Source: Rubritepida sp. (lineage in GTDB: Bacteria > Pseudomonadota > Alphaproteobacteria > Acetobacterales > Acetobacteraceae). From it: 12,813 nucleotides of DNA. The stretch's first letter is position 1. Each line of letters starts with the position of its first letter. The translations under genes were made by a program, and so were the position numbers. Location of the stretch: positions 1-12,813 of the forward strand of contig JAQGHZ010000038.1 of the NCBI GenBank assembly GCA_028291485.1, read 5' to 3'. The notes beneath the pieces are model-generated. The model saw only the letters and a program-made list of their open reading frames with translations. It ran no database searches and was not told the origin of the DNA. Below, in pieces: positions 1-6,864 of this stretch.

Positions 1-177
1 TTTTTGCTCGCCTAGCCTACCGATGGTGGTGACTCGCATGGCGCACCGCAATCCCTGGGCCTTGGGGAGGTCCGAGAGGGCGACGCGCGGTGCCGGGCGG
101 TCACGCCAGCCACTCGTGAGTCCGGCCCGCCCGGGGCATGGCTCGCGCACCCACCCGGGCCTTTAGGGGAGTGCCAC
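1..177. other. Non-coding leader region upstream of the ybjN-like gene
   Basis: No open frame here looks like a real gene, and no tRNA or known RNA consensus was recognised. The last part holds a good ribosome binding site (AGGGGAG, 165-171) six bases before the ATG at 178. An 8-bp inverted repeat, CCGGGCGG (93-100) with CCGCCCGG (127-134), encloses a smaller TCAC/GTGA pair (101-104, 116-119), so the transcript could fold here. There is no T run after it, so it does not look like a terminator. The run of five T at the very edge may be the tail of something outside the window. Confidence 0.35.
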
Positions 178-687
178 ATGTCCGGAATGCTGGCAGAGGT
201 TGCTGAAGACGAACGCGCAACCAACCCGCTCGACGTGCTGGAACAGATCGTCATCGCCAATGAATGGTTGTTCGAGCGCCGCTCGGACGGCGAGATGGCG
301 GCGGAAGCGCCGGGCAAGTGGTGCAATTACAGCCTCTTCTTCTCCTGGTCGCCCGACATCAGCGCCATGCACTTCTCCTGCGCCTTCGACGTGAAGGTGC
401 CGGACCAGCGCCGCGGCCCCCTCTTCGAGCTGCTGGCCCTGGCCAACGAGCGCCTGTGGATCGGCCATTTCGGACTGGAGTCCGAAGAAGGCGTGCCGGT
501 CTTCCGCCATGCGGTGCTGCTGCGCGGGGCGCCCGGCGCCTCAGCGGAATCGCTGGAGGACATGGTCGACATCGCCATCACCGAATGCGAGCGCTTCTTC
601 CCCGCCTTCCAGTTCGTGCTCTGGGGCGGCAAGGCGCCGGGCGAGGCGCTCGAGGCCGCCATGCTCGACTGCGTGGGCGAGGCCTGA
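178..687 (+). CDS. YbjN domain-containing protein
   Basis: This 169-residue protein has no signal peptide or membrane segment and resembles the YbjN family, a fold related to type III secretion chaperones. Visible family features are the N-terminal helix with 'NPLDVLEQI', a central strand region around 48-72 (WCNYSLFFSW, then FSCAFDVKVP), 'LFELLALANERLWIGHF' at 82-98, and a C-terminal helix ending in 'FQFVLWGG' at 144-151. The start is supported by a strong ribosome binding site six bases upstream. E. coli YbjN has been linked to stress and motility regulation, but no biochemical role is established for this alphaproteobacterial type. It lies 218 bp before proC on the same strand; I recall this pairing in related genomes but cannot verify it here. 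The family call is fairly firm and the function unknown. Confidence 0.8.
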   Translation: MSGMLAEVAEDERATNPLDVLEQIVIANEWLFERRSDGEMAAEAPGKWCNYSLFFSWSPDISAMHFSCAFDVKVPDQRRGPLFELLALANERLWIGHFGLESEEGVPVFRHAVLLRGAPGASAESLEDMVDIAITECERFFPAFQFVLWGGKAPGEALEAAMLDCVGEA

Positions 688-777
688 CTTGTGCCCTCAA
701 GCGCCGGGCGGCGGCTCCGCTGCCTTGGCTGCGCCGTGCCGCTGGAGCGCCCAGCCCGTAGGTTGAGTGGGCGGCGC

Positions 778-794
778 TGGCCGCCTTGCGGCCA
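778..794 (+). terminator. Small hairpin downstream of the ybjN-like gene
   Basis: TGGCCGC (778-784) pairs perfectly with GCGGCCA (788-794) around the 3-nt loop CTT, about 90 bases after the ybjN-like stop codon. AAATCC follows rather than a T run, so it would be a weak or Rho-assisted terminator. Chance hairpins are common at this GC content. The rest of the 688-905 gap shows no gene. Confidence 0.25.
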
Positions 795-873
795 AATCCT
801 TCGAGAGCTGCGCCGGACTTGCAGAGCGATGCCGTCTGTTCGGGCTCCGGGGCTCGCCTGATTGCCTGGGGCG

Positions 874-887
874 GCTAGACTGAGGCA
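874..887 (+). promoter_or_regulatory. Candidate -10 region for proC-DUF488
   Basis: TAGACT (876-881) fits a -10 hexamer and would place transcription start near 888, giving a leader of about 18 bases. That leader holds AGGA (895-898), seven bases before the proC ATG. No convincing -35 hexamer is seen. The surrounding string GCTAGACTGAGGCA is nearly the same as the one before the DUF962 gene at 8572, which supports a shared promoter motif. Confidence 0.35.
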
Positions 888-905
888 AACCGTCAGGATC
901 GCCGC

Positions 906-1715
906 ATGTCCCTCCCCCCTCTCCTCCTCGTCGGCTGCGGCAAGATGGGCGGCGCCATGCTCGCCGGATGGCTGGAGAAGGGCCTGCCCGCCGAGACCGT
1001 GGTGGTCGAGCCGCATGCTGCCGCCGTCGCCGGTTTTGTCGGCCGCGTGCGCCATGTCGCCGGTATCGCCGAGATCCCCGCAGGCTTCGCGCCGGCCGCC
1101 GTCATCCTCGCCACCAAGCCGCAGGAGGCGCCGAACGCGCTGCCCGCGCTGGCGCACCTGGTGAATCCAGGCACGGTCTTCCTCTCCATCATGGCCGGCA
1201 AGACGGTCGCGGGCATGCAGTCCCTGCTGGGCGGGGCGCCGCATGTGGTCCGCGCCATGCCCAACACGCCGGCCGCCGTGCGGCTTGGCTTCACGGTCGC
1301 CTGTCCCGGCCCGGGCGTGACGGTGGCGCAGCGCGAGCTTTGCAACACCCTGCTCTCGGCGATCGGCGAGGCCGCCTGGGTGGAGCAGGAATCCCTCATC
1401 GACCCGGTGACGGCCGTCTCCGGCGGCGGCCCCGCCTATGTCTTCCTGCTGGCCGAGGTCATGGAGAAGGCCGCGATCTCCCAGGGCCTCCCGCCCGATC
1501 TCGCGCGCCGCATGGCCCGCGCGACGGTCGCCGGCTCCGGTGCGCTGCTGGCCGCCAGCACCGAGGACGCCTCCACGCTCCGCGTCAACGTGACCAGCCC
1601 CAAGGGCACGACCGAACGGGCGCTCGCCGTGCTCATGCGCCCGGAGAACTGGCCCGCCATCATGGAGGAGGCCATCGAGGCCGCGACCGCCCGCTCGCGC
1701 GAGCTCGCGGGATGA
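906..1715 (+). CDS. proC: Pyrroline-5-carboxylate reductase (ProC)
   Basis: This cytoplasmic enzyme carries out the last step of proline synthesis, NAD(P)H-dependent reduction of 1-pyrroline-5-carboxylate to L-proline. At 269 residues it has the usual family length. The N-terminal Rossmann fold has 'GCGKMG' at 10-15, followed by 'ATKPQ' near 69-73 and 'AMPNTP' at 117-122. The C-terminal dimerisation and catalytic region has 'SGGGPAY' at 172-178 and the family signature 'TSPKGTT' at 230-236. All key motifs are intact. The ATG at 906 has AGGA seven bases upstream. Its stop codon overlaps the start of the DUF488 gene (ATGA), so the two are almost certainly co-transcribed and translationally coupled. 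Confidence in the function is very high. Confidence 0.96.
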   Translation: MSLPPLLLVGCGKMGGAMLAGWLEKGLPAETVVVEPHAAAVAGFVGRVRHVAGIAEIPAGFAPAAVILATKPQEAPNALPALAHLVNPGTVFLSIMAGKTVAGMQSLLGGAPHVVRAMPNTPAAVRLGFTVACPGPGVTVAQRELCNTLLSAIGEAAWVEQESLIDPVTAVSGGGPAYVFLLAEVMEKAAISQGLPPDLARRMARATVAGSGALLAASTEDASTLRVNVTSPKGTTERALAVLMRPENWPAIMEEAIEAATARSRELAG

Positions 1716-2155
1716 CGGCCGCCGTCGCCACCATCGGCTTCACCCGGACGACGGCGGAAAACTTCTTTGCACGGCTGAGGAAGGCGAAGGTGAAGCGGGT
1801 GGTCGACGTGCGGCTGCGCAACACCTCGCAGCTCGCGGGCTTCGCGAAGGCGGACGACCTCGCCTACTTCCTGAAGACGATCAACGGCATGGGCTACGTG
1901 CCCGAGCCCAGCCTCGCGCCGACCGAGGAGCTGATGAAGTTCTTCAAGACGGACAAGGGTGACTGGGAGGTCTTCGCGCGCGATTTCTCCGCCCTGATGA
2001 AGCAGCGAAAGGTCGAGAAGGCGCTGAGCCCGTCCTTCTTCGACGGCGCCTGCCTGCTCTGCTCGGAGGCGACCGCGCATCGCTGCCATCGGCGGCTGGT
2101 GGTGGAGTATCTCAACAAGGAATGGGACGGCACGCTGACCGTCGCCCATCTGTAG
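1712..2155 (+). CDS. DUF488 domain-containing protein
   Basis: This 147-residue soluble protein belongs to the DUF488 family. It begins 'TIGFTRTTAENFF', has 'VVDVRLRN' around 30-37, and carries the C-terminal signature 'LLCSEATAHRCHRRLVVEYL'. The family's conserved Cys, Glu, Cys-His and Arg in that signature are all present. The chosen start is the ATG in the ATGA overlap with proC; the frame is also open further upstream, but that stretch lies inside proC. The biochemical role of DUF488 is not established. The conserved Cys/His/Arg cluster looks like a small active site or metal site, which is inference. The coupling to proC suggests co-regulation but does not by itself show a role in proline metabolism. 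Confidence 0.88.
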   Translation: MTAAVATIGFTRTTAENFFARLRKAKVKRVVDVRLRNTSQLAGFAKADDLAYFLKTINGMGYVPEPSLAPTEELMKFFKTDKGDWEVFARDFSALMKQRKVEKALSPSFFDGACLLCSEATAHRCHRRLVVEYLNKEWDGTLTVAHL

Positions 2156-2202
2156 AATCTTGAATTTTCCGTGACTTGATGCCACTATCGCGGCGCCAAC
2201 GG

Positions 2203-2231
2203 CCCCAGTGCGCGCAAAGCGCGCCTGAGGG
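2203..2231 (+). terminator. Hairpin after the proC-DUF488 operon
   Basis: GCGCGC (2210-2215) and GCGCGC (2219-2224) pair around an AAA loop. The stem continues as CAG/CTG and CCC/GGG, with single-base bulges at 2209 and 2228. It lies about 50 bases after the DUF488 stop, between convergent genes. On the + strand GGCAGGAAAAAG follows instead of a T run, so it is not a classic intrinsic terminator on that strand. It could still block read-through in both directions. Confidence 0.4.
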
Positions 2232-2235
2232 GCAG

Positions 2236-2278
2236 GAAAAAGTAAGATGGTAAGATGGTAAGGCGGCTCAGGCCGCCT
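2236..2278 (-). terminator. Terminator of the yhiN-like gene
   Basis: On the - strand AGGCGGC (2278-2272) and GCCGCCT (2267-2261) form a 7-bp stem with a 4-base loop that includes part of the yhiN stop codon. The next bases on that strand are TTACCATC repeats and then CTTACTTTTTCC (2247-2236), a T-rich tail. The hairpin plus tail fits an intrinsic terminator, although the T5 run lies about 17 bases after the stem. Confidence 0.5.
2243..2263. repeat. Short tandem repeat TAAGATGG in the convergent gap
   Basis: Two perfect copies of TAAGATGG (2243-2250 and 2251-2258) are followed by a partial third (TAAGG, 2259-2263). Read on the - strand, this gives the pyrimidine-rich tract just after the yhiN hairpin. 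It is probably replication-slippage sequence with little or no function of its own. Confidence 0.6.
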
Positions 2279-3443
2279 CGCCGGCCGCCCATCCGCTCGC
2301 CCAGGCCCATTGGAAGTTGTATCCGCCAAGCCAGCCGGTGACGTCCACCGCCTCGCCGATCACGAAGAGGCCGGGCACCTCCTTCGCCATCAGGTTCTGC
2401 TGCGAGAGCGAATCCGTATCCACGCCGCCCATCGTCACCTCGGCCTTGGCATAGCCCTCGGTGGTGGAGGGCGTCAGCGCCCAGGCCTTGAGCAGCGTGG
2501 CCAGCGCGATCACCGCGCGGTCCTGCAGATCGGCCATCCGGATGCCAGGCAGGTGCCGCTCGGCCAGCGCCTGGGCCAGCCGGGTCGGCAGGAACTCGCC
2601 GAGCACGGTCTTCGGCTCCGCCTTGGGCCGGGCGCGCTTGGCCGCCAGCAGCAGCGCGATCGCATCCTGGCCGGGCAGGAGGTCCAGCGTCACCGCCTCG
2701 CCCTCACGCCAGTAGGAGCTGGCCTGGAGGATCGCCGGGCCTGAAAGCCCGCGATGGGTGAAGAGCATCGCTTCCGGGAACTTCGCCTTGCCCGCCTTGG
2801 CGATCACCGGCAGCGACACACCTGCCAGCGGCAGCATGAGCGCGAGCTGCTCGCCGCCGAAGGCCAGCGGCACCAGGGCCGGCCGCCGCTCGACCAGCTT
2901 CAGGCCGAAGCGCGTCGCGGCATCATAGGCGAAGCCGGTCGCACCCATCTTCGGGATGGAGAGGCCGCCCGTCGCCAGCACCAGCGAGTCCGCGGCGACG
3001 ACGTCGCGATCGGTCGCGGCGCGGAACTCCGTGTGGCGCGCGATCTCGGTCACGCGCTGGTTCAGCCGCAGTTCCACGCCGACGGCCTGCGCTTCCGCCA
3101 GCAGCATCGCCACGACCTGCCGCGCCGAGCCGTCGCAGAAGAGCTGGCCGAGCGTCTTCTCGTGCCAGGCGATGCGGTGCTTCTCGATCAGCGTGAGGAA
3201 GTCGCGCGCGGTGTAGCGGGACAGCGCGGATTTGGCGAAATGCGGGTTGGCCGAGAGGAAGCGTTCCGGCCGCACATCCCGGTTGGTGAAGTTGCAGCGC
3301 CCACCGCCGGAGATGAGGATCTTTTTCCCCGGCTCGTCGGCATGGTCGATCAGCAGCACCCGCCGACCGCGCTGGCCGGCGCGGATGGCGCACATCAGTC
3401 CGGCCGCGCCGGCGCCGATGATCAGGACGTCGTAGGATTCCAC
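2268..3443 (-). CDS. NAD(P)/FAD-dependent oxidoreductase, YhiN/HI0933 family
   Basis: This 391-residue flavoprotein shows the N-terminal FAD-binding loop 'GAGAAG' at 10-15, the acidic end of the second strand ('LLIDHA'), and the HI0933-family signature 'ISGGGRCNFTN' at 44-54. Near the C-terminus it has 'GLFVIGEAVDVTG' and 'GGYNFQWAWASG', the second FAD contact of this family. There is no signal peptide or membrane segment, so it is cytoplasmic. The physiological substrate of the family is not known. The best start is the GTG at 3443, which places the FAD loop at the usual distance from the N-terminus; no strong ribosome binding site precedes it. It lies downstream of shc on the same strand but is separated by a hairpin, so it is probably not part of the hopanoid operon. 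Confidence 0.9.
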   Translation of the reverse strand: MESYDVLIIGAGAAGLMCAIRAGQRGRRVLLIDHADEPGKKILISGGGRCNFTNRDVRPERFLSANPHFAKSALSRYTARDFLTLIEKHRIAWHEKTLGQLFCDGSARQVVAMLLAEAQAVGVELRLNQRVTEIARHTEFRAATDRDVVAADSLVLATGGLSIPKMGATGFAYDAATRFGLKLVERRPALVPLAFGGEQLALMLPLAGVSLPVIAKAGKAKFPEAMLFTHRGLSGPAILQASSYWREGEAVTLDLLPGQDAIALLLAAKRARPKAEPKTVLGEFLPTRLAQALAERHLPGIRMADLQDRAVIALATLLKAWALTPSTTEGYAKAEVTMGGVDTDSLSQQNLMAKEVPGLFVIGEAVDVTGWLGGYNFQWAWASGWAAGEAA

Positions 3444-3450
3444 TCAACGA

Positions 3451-3493
3451 TCCGATCGTGACGGGCTGCTTTGGCCAGTTGCGTGAATCGGCC
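3451..3493. repeat. Bipartite 43-bp element, copy A (yhiN-shc gap)
   Basis: TCCGATCG (3451-3458), 22 bases, then GCGTGAATCGGCC (3481-3493). The same two ends with exactly the same 22-base spacing recur at 11226-11268, while the inner 22 bases differ. The ends are partly complementary: CCGAT/ATCGG and CG/CG pair with a TGA bulge. One end lies seven bases upstream of the yhiN GTG start. It could be a dispersed palindromic repeat or a protein-binding site. Confidence 0.6.
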
Positions 3494-3505
3494 CGCAATC
3501 GACGT

Positions 3506-3531
3506 TCTGACGGTGCGTCCGCACCGTCAGA
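3506..3531 (-). terminator. Terminator hairpin at the shc stop codon
   Basis: TCTGACGGTGC (3506-3516) and GCACCGTCAGA (3521-3531) form a perfect 11-bp stem around a 4-base loop. The upstream arm on the - strand contains the shc stop codon. There is no T run beyond it on the - strand, so it may work with Rho or stabilise the mRNA 3' end. It separates shc from the yhiN-like gene. Confidence 0.6.
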
Positions 3532-5560
3532 GCCCGTGCGTCACCCGCCGGGTGTTGGAGGCGCGCAGGTTGCGCAGCCGCGCCAGCGCCCAGAGCGGAA
3601 AGATCCGCCGGTAGCCGTGGTAGCGCAGGTAGAAGACGCGCGGGAAACCCGTGCCCGTGTAGTCCTCCTCCGGCCAGTCCCCGTCGGGCTTCTGGTGCCG
3701 GGTGAGCCATTCGGCCCCGCGCTGCACGGCCTCGTGATCCGCCTCGCCGGCCGCCATCAGCGCCAGGATCGCCCAGGCCGTCTGGCTGGCGGAGCTCGGC
3801 GCGTGCTGCTGCACATCGGGGCGCGTGCCGCCGCGGCCGGGATAGCTCATCCCGTCCTCGCCCCAGCCGCCATCCTCGTTCTGCCGCTCGACGAGCCAGG
3901 CGACGGCGCGGCGCATGGCTTGGTGCCCGTGCGACAAGCCCGCCGCGTTCAGCGCCGTCAGCGCCGACCAAGTGCCGTAGACATAGTTCACGCCCCAGCG
4001 CCCGTACCAGGAGCCGTCGGCCTCCTGCTCGCGCAGCAGGTACTCGATGGCGTGCCTGGACGCCGCCTCGTCCCCTCTCCCGAGCTGCGCCAGCATGGCG
4101 AGGCAGCGGCCCGAGACGTCGGCCGTCGGCGGGTCGAGCAGCGCGCCGTGATCGGCGAAGGGGATGTGGTTCAGGTAGTGGAACGTGTTGTCGGCGTCGA
4201 AGGCACCCCAGCCGCCGCCCTTGGACTGCATGCCGACCGTCCAGTCCGTGGCACGCCGGATGGCGGGGTCGTAGCCCCCCTCTTTATGTCCTGCCTCGTC
4301 CCCCGCCTCCTGGCGGAAGCGGTCCATGGCGAGCACCACCACGGCGGTGTCGTCCACGTCGGGGTAGTGGGCGTTCTCGTACTGGAAGGCCCAGCCGCCG
4401 GGGGCGAGGTTCGGGCGTTGCCAGGACCAGTCGCCCTGGACGTCGGTGATCTCCTTGGTCAGCAGCCAGTCGAGCCCGCGCGCGACGGCCGAGCGCTCCT
4501 CGCCGCCGCCGGCCTCGAGCAATGCGTGGCTGACGAGCGCCGTGTCCCAGACCGGGGAGAGGCAGGGCTGAACGTAGGTCTCGTCATCTCTGTCCTGCAC
4601 CAGCTTCTCGATGGAGGACCATGCGGTGAGCAGCCGCGGATCATCCTCGGCCACGCCCAGGCAGTGGTACATCATCACCGCATTGGCCATGGCCGGGTAG
4701 ATCGCGCCGAGCCCGTCCTCGCCGTTCAGCCGCTCGGTGACGAAGCGCTCGCAGGCGGCTTCGGCGCGCATGCGATGGGTGCGCGGGAAGAGCGTGCGGG
4801 CCCGGTGCAGCGCGCCGTCCAGCCCCTTGAAGAGCGAGGCCCAGGGCTCGGCCTGATGCGCGCCGCCCGGCCATTCCTTCACCTGCTCGGGAGGCGTGGC
4901 GAAGAGCTCGTCGATGGCAGCGCCGGTCGGGTTCTGTGCCCTGGGCTGACGCGCGATCACCACCGTCAGCGGGATCAGCACGGTGCGCGCCCAGTAGCTG
5001 ATCTTGCTGACATGGAAGGGGAACCAGCGCGGCAGCAGCATGATCTCGGGCGGCATCATCGGCACGGCGCGCCAGGGCACCGCGCCGAACAGCGCGAGCG
5101 CGGCCCGGGTGAAGACATTGCTGCGCTCGGCCCCGCCGGCGGCGAGGATGGCCTTGCGGGCGGCGACCATGTGCGGGGCGTCGGCGGAATCGCCGATCAG
5201 CTTCAGCGCGAGATAGGCCTTCGTCGAGCAGGAGATGTCGAGCGGCCCGCCATGGAAGAGCGGCCATCCGCCGGCGCAATTGCCGAGCTGCTCCGACTGC
5301 ACGCGGCGCAGGTAGCGGCCGATGCGCGCCTCTTTCTCCGGCTGGATGCGGCCGAAGAAGTGGTGGAGCATCAGGTATTCGGCGGGGATGGTGCAGTCCG
5401 CCTCGAGCTCGAAAACCCAGTGCCCATCGGCGCGTTGATGCGCGAGCAGGTGCTGCGCCGCCTTACCGACGGCCTGCTCCAGCGTCTCGTTGTCCGGACC
5501 GGGCGAGCCTCCCTGGGAGGCCGAGGCGGCGCTCCCGGGCAGGTTCGGCATGATGTTCAA
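3527..5560 (-). CDS. shc: Squalene-hopene cyclase
   Basis: This membrane-associated class II terpene cyclase turns squalene into hopene/hopanol, the step that defines hopanoid synthesis. At 677 residues it is of normal length. The catalytic acid motif 'DVDDTA' is at 401-406. QW-type repeats are visible near 42-49 (QRADGHW), 447-452, 512-523, 561-567 and 624-629. 'GGWAFQYEN' precedes the DXDD motif, as in characterised enzymes. The first 25 or so residues are Ala/Ser/Gly-rich and probably disordered. The start is either TTG at 5560, nine bases after AAGGGG, or the in-frame ATG at 5551; the ribosome binding site favours TTG. It follows hpnB by 107 bp on the same strand, and its stop codon lies in a strong hairpin. 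The squalene-producing hpnCDE genes must be elsewhere. Confidence 0.97.
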   Translation of the reverse strand: MNIMPNLPGSAASASQGGSPGPDNETLEQAVGKAAQHLLAHQRADGHWVFELEADCTIPAEYLMLHHFFGRIQPEKEARIGRYLRRVQSEQLGNCAGGWPLFHGGPLDISCSTKAYLALKLIGDSADAPHMVAARKAILAAGGAERSNVFTRAALALFGAVPWRAVPMMPPEIMLLPRWFPFHVSKISYWARTVLIPLTVVIARQPRAQNPTGAAIDELFATPPEQVKEWPGGAHQAEPWASLFKGLDGALHRARTLFPRTHRMRAEAACERFVTERLNGEDGLGAIYPAMANAVMMYHCLGVAEDDPRLLTAWSSIEKLVQDRDDETYVQPCLSPVWDTALVSHALLEAGGGEERSAVARGLDWLLTKEITDVQGDWSWQRPNLAPGGWAFQYENAHYPDVDDTAVVVLAMDRFRQEAGDEAGHKEGGYDPAIRRATDWTVGMQSKGGGWGAFDADNTFHYLNHIPFADHGALLDPPTADVSGRCLAMLAQLGRGDEAASRHAIEYLLREQEADGSWYGRWGVNYVYGTWSALTALNAAGLSHGHQAMRRAVAWLVERQNEDGGWGEDGMSYPGRGGTRPDVQQHAPSSASQTAWAILALMAAGEADHEAVQRGAEWLTRHQKPDGDWPEEDYTGTGFPRVFYLRYHGYRRIFPLWALARLRNLRASNTRRVTHGL

Positions 5561-5667
5561 CGCAGCATACCCCTTGTTTCCGCTCTAGAATCGGAACCCC
5601 AGCCGGAAATGAATAGGCCATTTGCGCCCCGCACCGGAAGGGCGGGGGAAGTTGTATCTGGGCTGTG

Positions 5668-6864
5668 TCATTCGCGCGACAGTGGTTCCCCCTTCCAGAG
5701 GCCCCCTTTGCCGGCCCATTCGGCCCGGGCGGAATCGAGGGTGAAGGCGAGGTAGGTGGTGGCGATCAGCGGGAGCGCCAGACCCCGCAGGGGCGAAAGC
5801 CCGAAGCGCCTCAGCATCGGCGCATAGGCCAGCGCCATGGCGGCCCAGGCGAGCAGGCCGAGACCCCGCGCCCATCCGTCACCGAAGACCGCGAGCAGCG
5901 GCGGCGCGAGATAGACGAGGCTCAGCGCGGCGACCATACCGAGCAGGATCAGCGGGTTGTAGAACAGCTGGGCATAGGCCGTGCGGACCACCATGGCGCG
6001 GATGGTGCCGAGGTCGTCATAGGCGCGCAGCGATCGGACCCGCTCGGTGAGGCCCAGCCAGATCCGCGATCTGCGGGCCGGCCGATTCAGCCCTCCGCGC
6101 CCTTCGGCGCCCCGGCCCTCGGGCAGCGCTCCCTTCATCAGCCCGGCGAGCGCACAGTCGTCGATGATCCGGCCTCGGATAGGCAGCAGCCCGCCCCTGT
6201 TCTCGAAGGCCGATCGGCGCAGCAGCACGCAGCCCCCGGCGGCCGCGGCGGTGCGCGCCCCGGGGTCGTTGGACCAGCGGAAGGGGTAGAGCATCTGGAA
6301 GAAGAAGACGAAGGCCGGGATCAGCCAGCGCTCGGCCGCGCTCTCGCAGCGCAGCCGCGCCATGAGGGAGACGAGGTCACGGTCGTCGGCCAGGGCGCGC
6401 GCGACGAGGCGGCGCAGGCTGTCGGGCGAATGTTCGATGTCGGCATCGGTGAAGAGCAGGAATTCGTGCGCTTCGGCCTTCACTGCCTCCAGCCCCTGCT
6501 GCAGGGCGTAGAGCTTGCCCGACCAGCCCAGCGCCTTTCCCGTGCCGGTGACGACCAGCAGGCGCCCGTCGCCCGCGCCGCGCGCGAGGTCGCCCGTGCC
6601 GTCGGAGCTGCGGTCGTCCACCACGACGATGCGCAGCGGGCCCGGATAGTCCTGCGCCGTCAGCCCGCGCACGGTGGCGGCGATGGTCTCGGCCTCGTTG
6701 CGCGCCGGGACGATGGCGCAGACCGCAGGCCAGGACTCCGGCTCGGGCAGGCCTTCCGCATCCGAATCATCGTCGCGCGCGAGCCAAAAGAAGCCGCGGC
6801 CGACCAGCAGCACCGCCCAGGCGAGACAGGCCGCAAGTCCGATCCCTTGGGCGATCCAGGTCAC
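5668..6864 (-). CDS. hpnB: Hopanoid-associated glycosyltransferase HpnB
   Basis: This 398-residue membrane protein is a family 2 glycosyltransferase of the HpnB type. It has an N-terminal membrane segment (about 5-28). The GT-A domain shows 'IVPARNEAETI' at 51-61, 'VVVDDRSSDGT' at 80-90, 'GWSGKLYAL' at 113-121 and the metal-binding DxD in 'FTDADIE' at 138-144. Further hydrophobic segments lie near 183-195, 302-327, 333-349 and 361-375. The start is a GTG overlapping the hpnA stop (GTGA), which gives the expected family length; the frame is open further upstream, but that part lies within hpnA. HpnB is encoded in many hopanoid clusters, and its sugar donor and acceptor are not firmly known. 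Oddity: residues about 246-266 are a Gly/Arg-rich segment after 'IIDDCALAGLMKG' that I do not recall in the family. The frame stays open through it. Confidence 0.93.
   Translation of the reverse strand: MTWIAQGIGLAACLAWAVLLVGRGFFWLARDDDSDAEGLPEPESWPAVCAIVPARNEAETIAATVRGLTAQDYPGPLRIVVVDDRSSDGTGDLARGAGDGRLLVVTGTGKALGWSGKLYALQQGLEAVKAEAHEFLLFTDADIEHSPDSLRRLVARALADDRDLVSLMARLRCESAAERWLIPAFVFFFQMLYPFRWSNDPGARTAAAAGGCVLLRRSAFENRGGLLPIRGRIIDDCALAGLMKGALPEGRGAEGRGGLNRPARRSRIWLGLTERVRSLRAYDDLGTIRAMVVRTAYAQLFYNPLILLGMVAALSLVYLAPPLLAVFGDGWARGLGLLAWAAMALAYAPMLRRFGLSPLRGLALPLIATTYLAFTLDSARAEWAGKGGLWKGEPLSRE
6067..6129 (-). repeat. Possible in-frame palindromic insertion within hpnB
   Basis: These bases encode HpnB residues about 246-266, a Gly/Arg-rich low-complexity stretch. 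The DNA holds a nested dyad: GGGCCGG (6075-6081) with CCGGCCC (6112-6118), enclosing GCGCC (6097-6101) with GGCGC (6106-6110). It also contains, on the - strand, TGAATCGGCC (6089-6080), the core of the right end of the two 43-bp intergenic elements. The outer TCCGATCG end is missing at the expected spacing. The boundaries are estimates. Confidence 0.35.

Noticed and set aside
1..177. A structured RNA gene (SRP RNA, 6S RNA or RNase P RNA) at the left edge
   Set aside because: No conserved core of these RNAs was recognised. The only structure is a short GC-rich inverted repeat.
968..1711. An upstream extension of the DUF488 frame through proC
   Set aside because: The added part is an out-of-frame reading of proC, very rich in Arg. 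The ATGA start at 1712 gives a normal family length.
2243..2263. TAAGATGG repeats as replication iterons or a CRISPR fragment
   Set aside because: There are only two and a half 8-bp units, no spacers, no AT-rich origin region and no replication or cas gene nearby.
5588..5594. GAATCGG near the shc start as another copy of the bipartite element
   Set aside because: Only seven bases match, and the other end is missing at the expected spacing, so chance explains it.
3458..5755. A 765-codon open frame on the + strand across shc
   Set aside because: It lies opposite a complete squalene-hopene cyclase with all its motifs, and its translation is Arg/Gly/Ala-rich with no recognisable domain.
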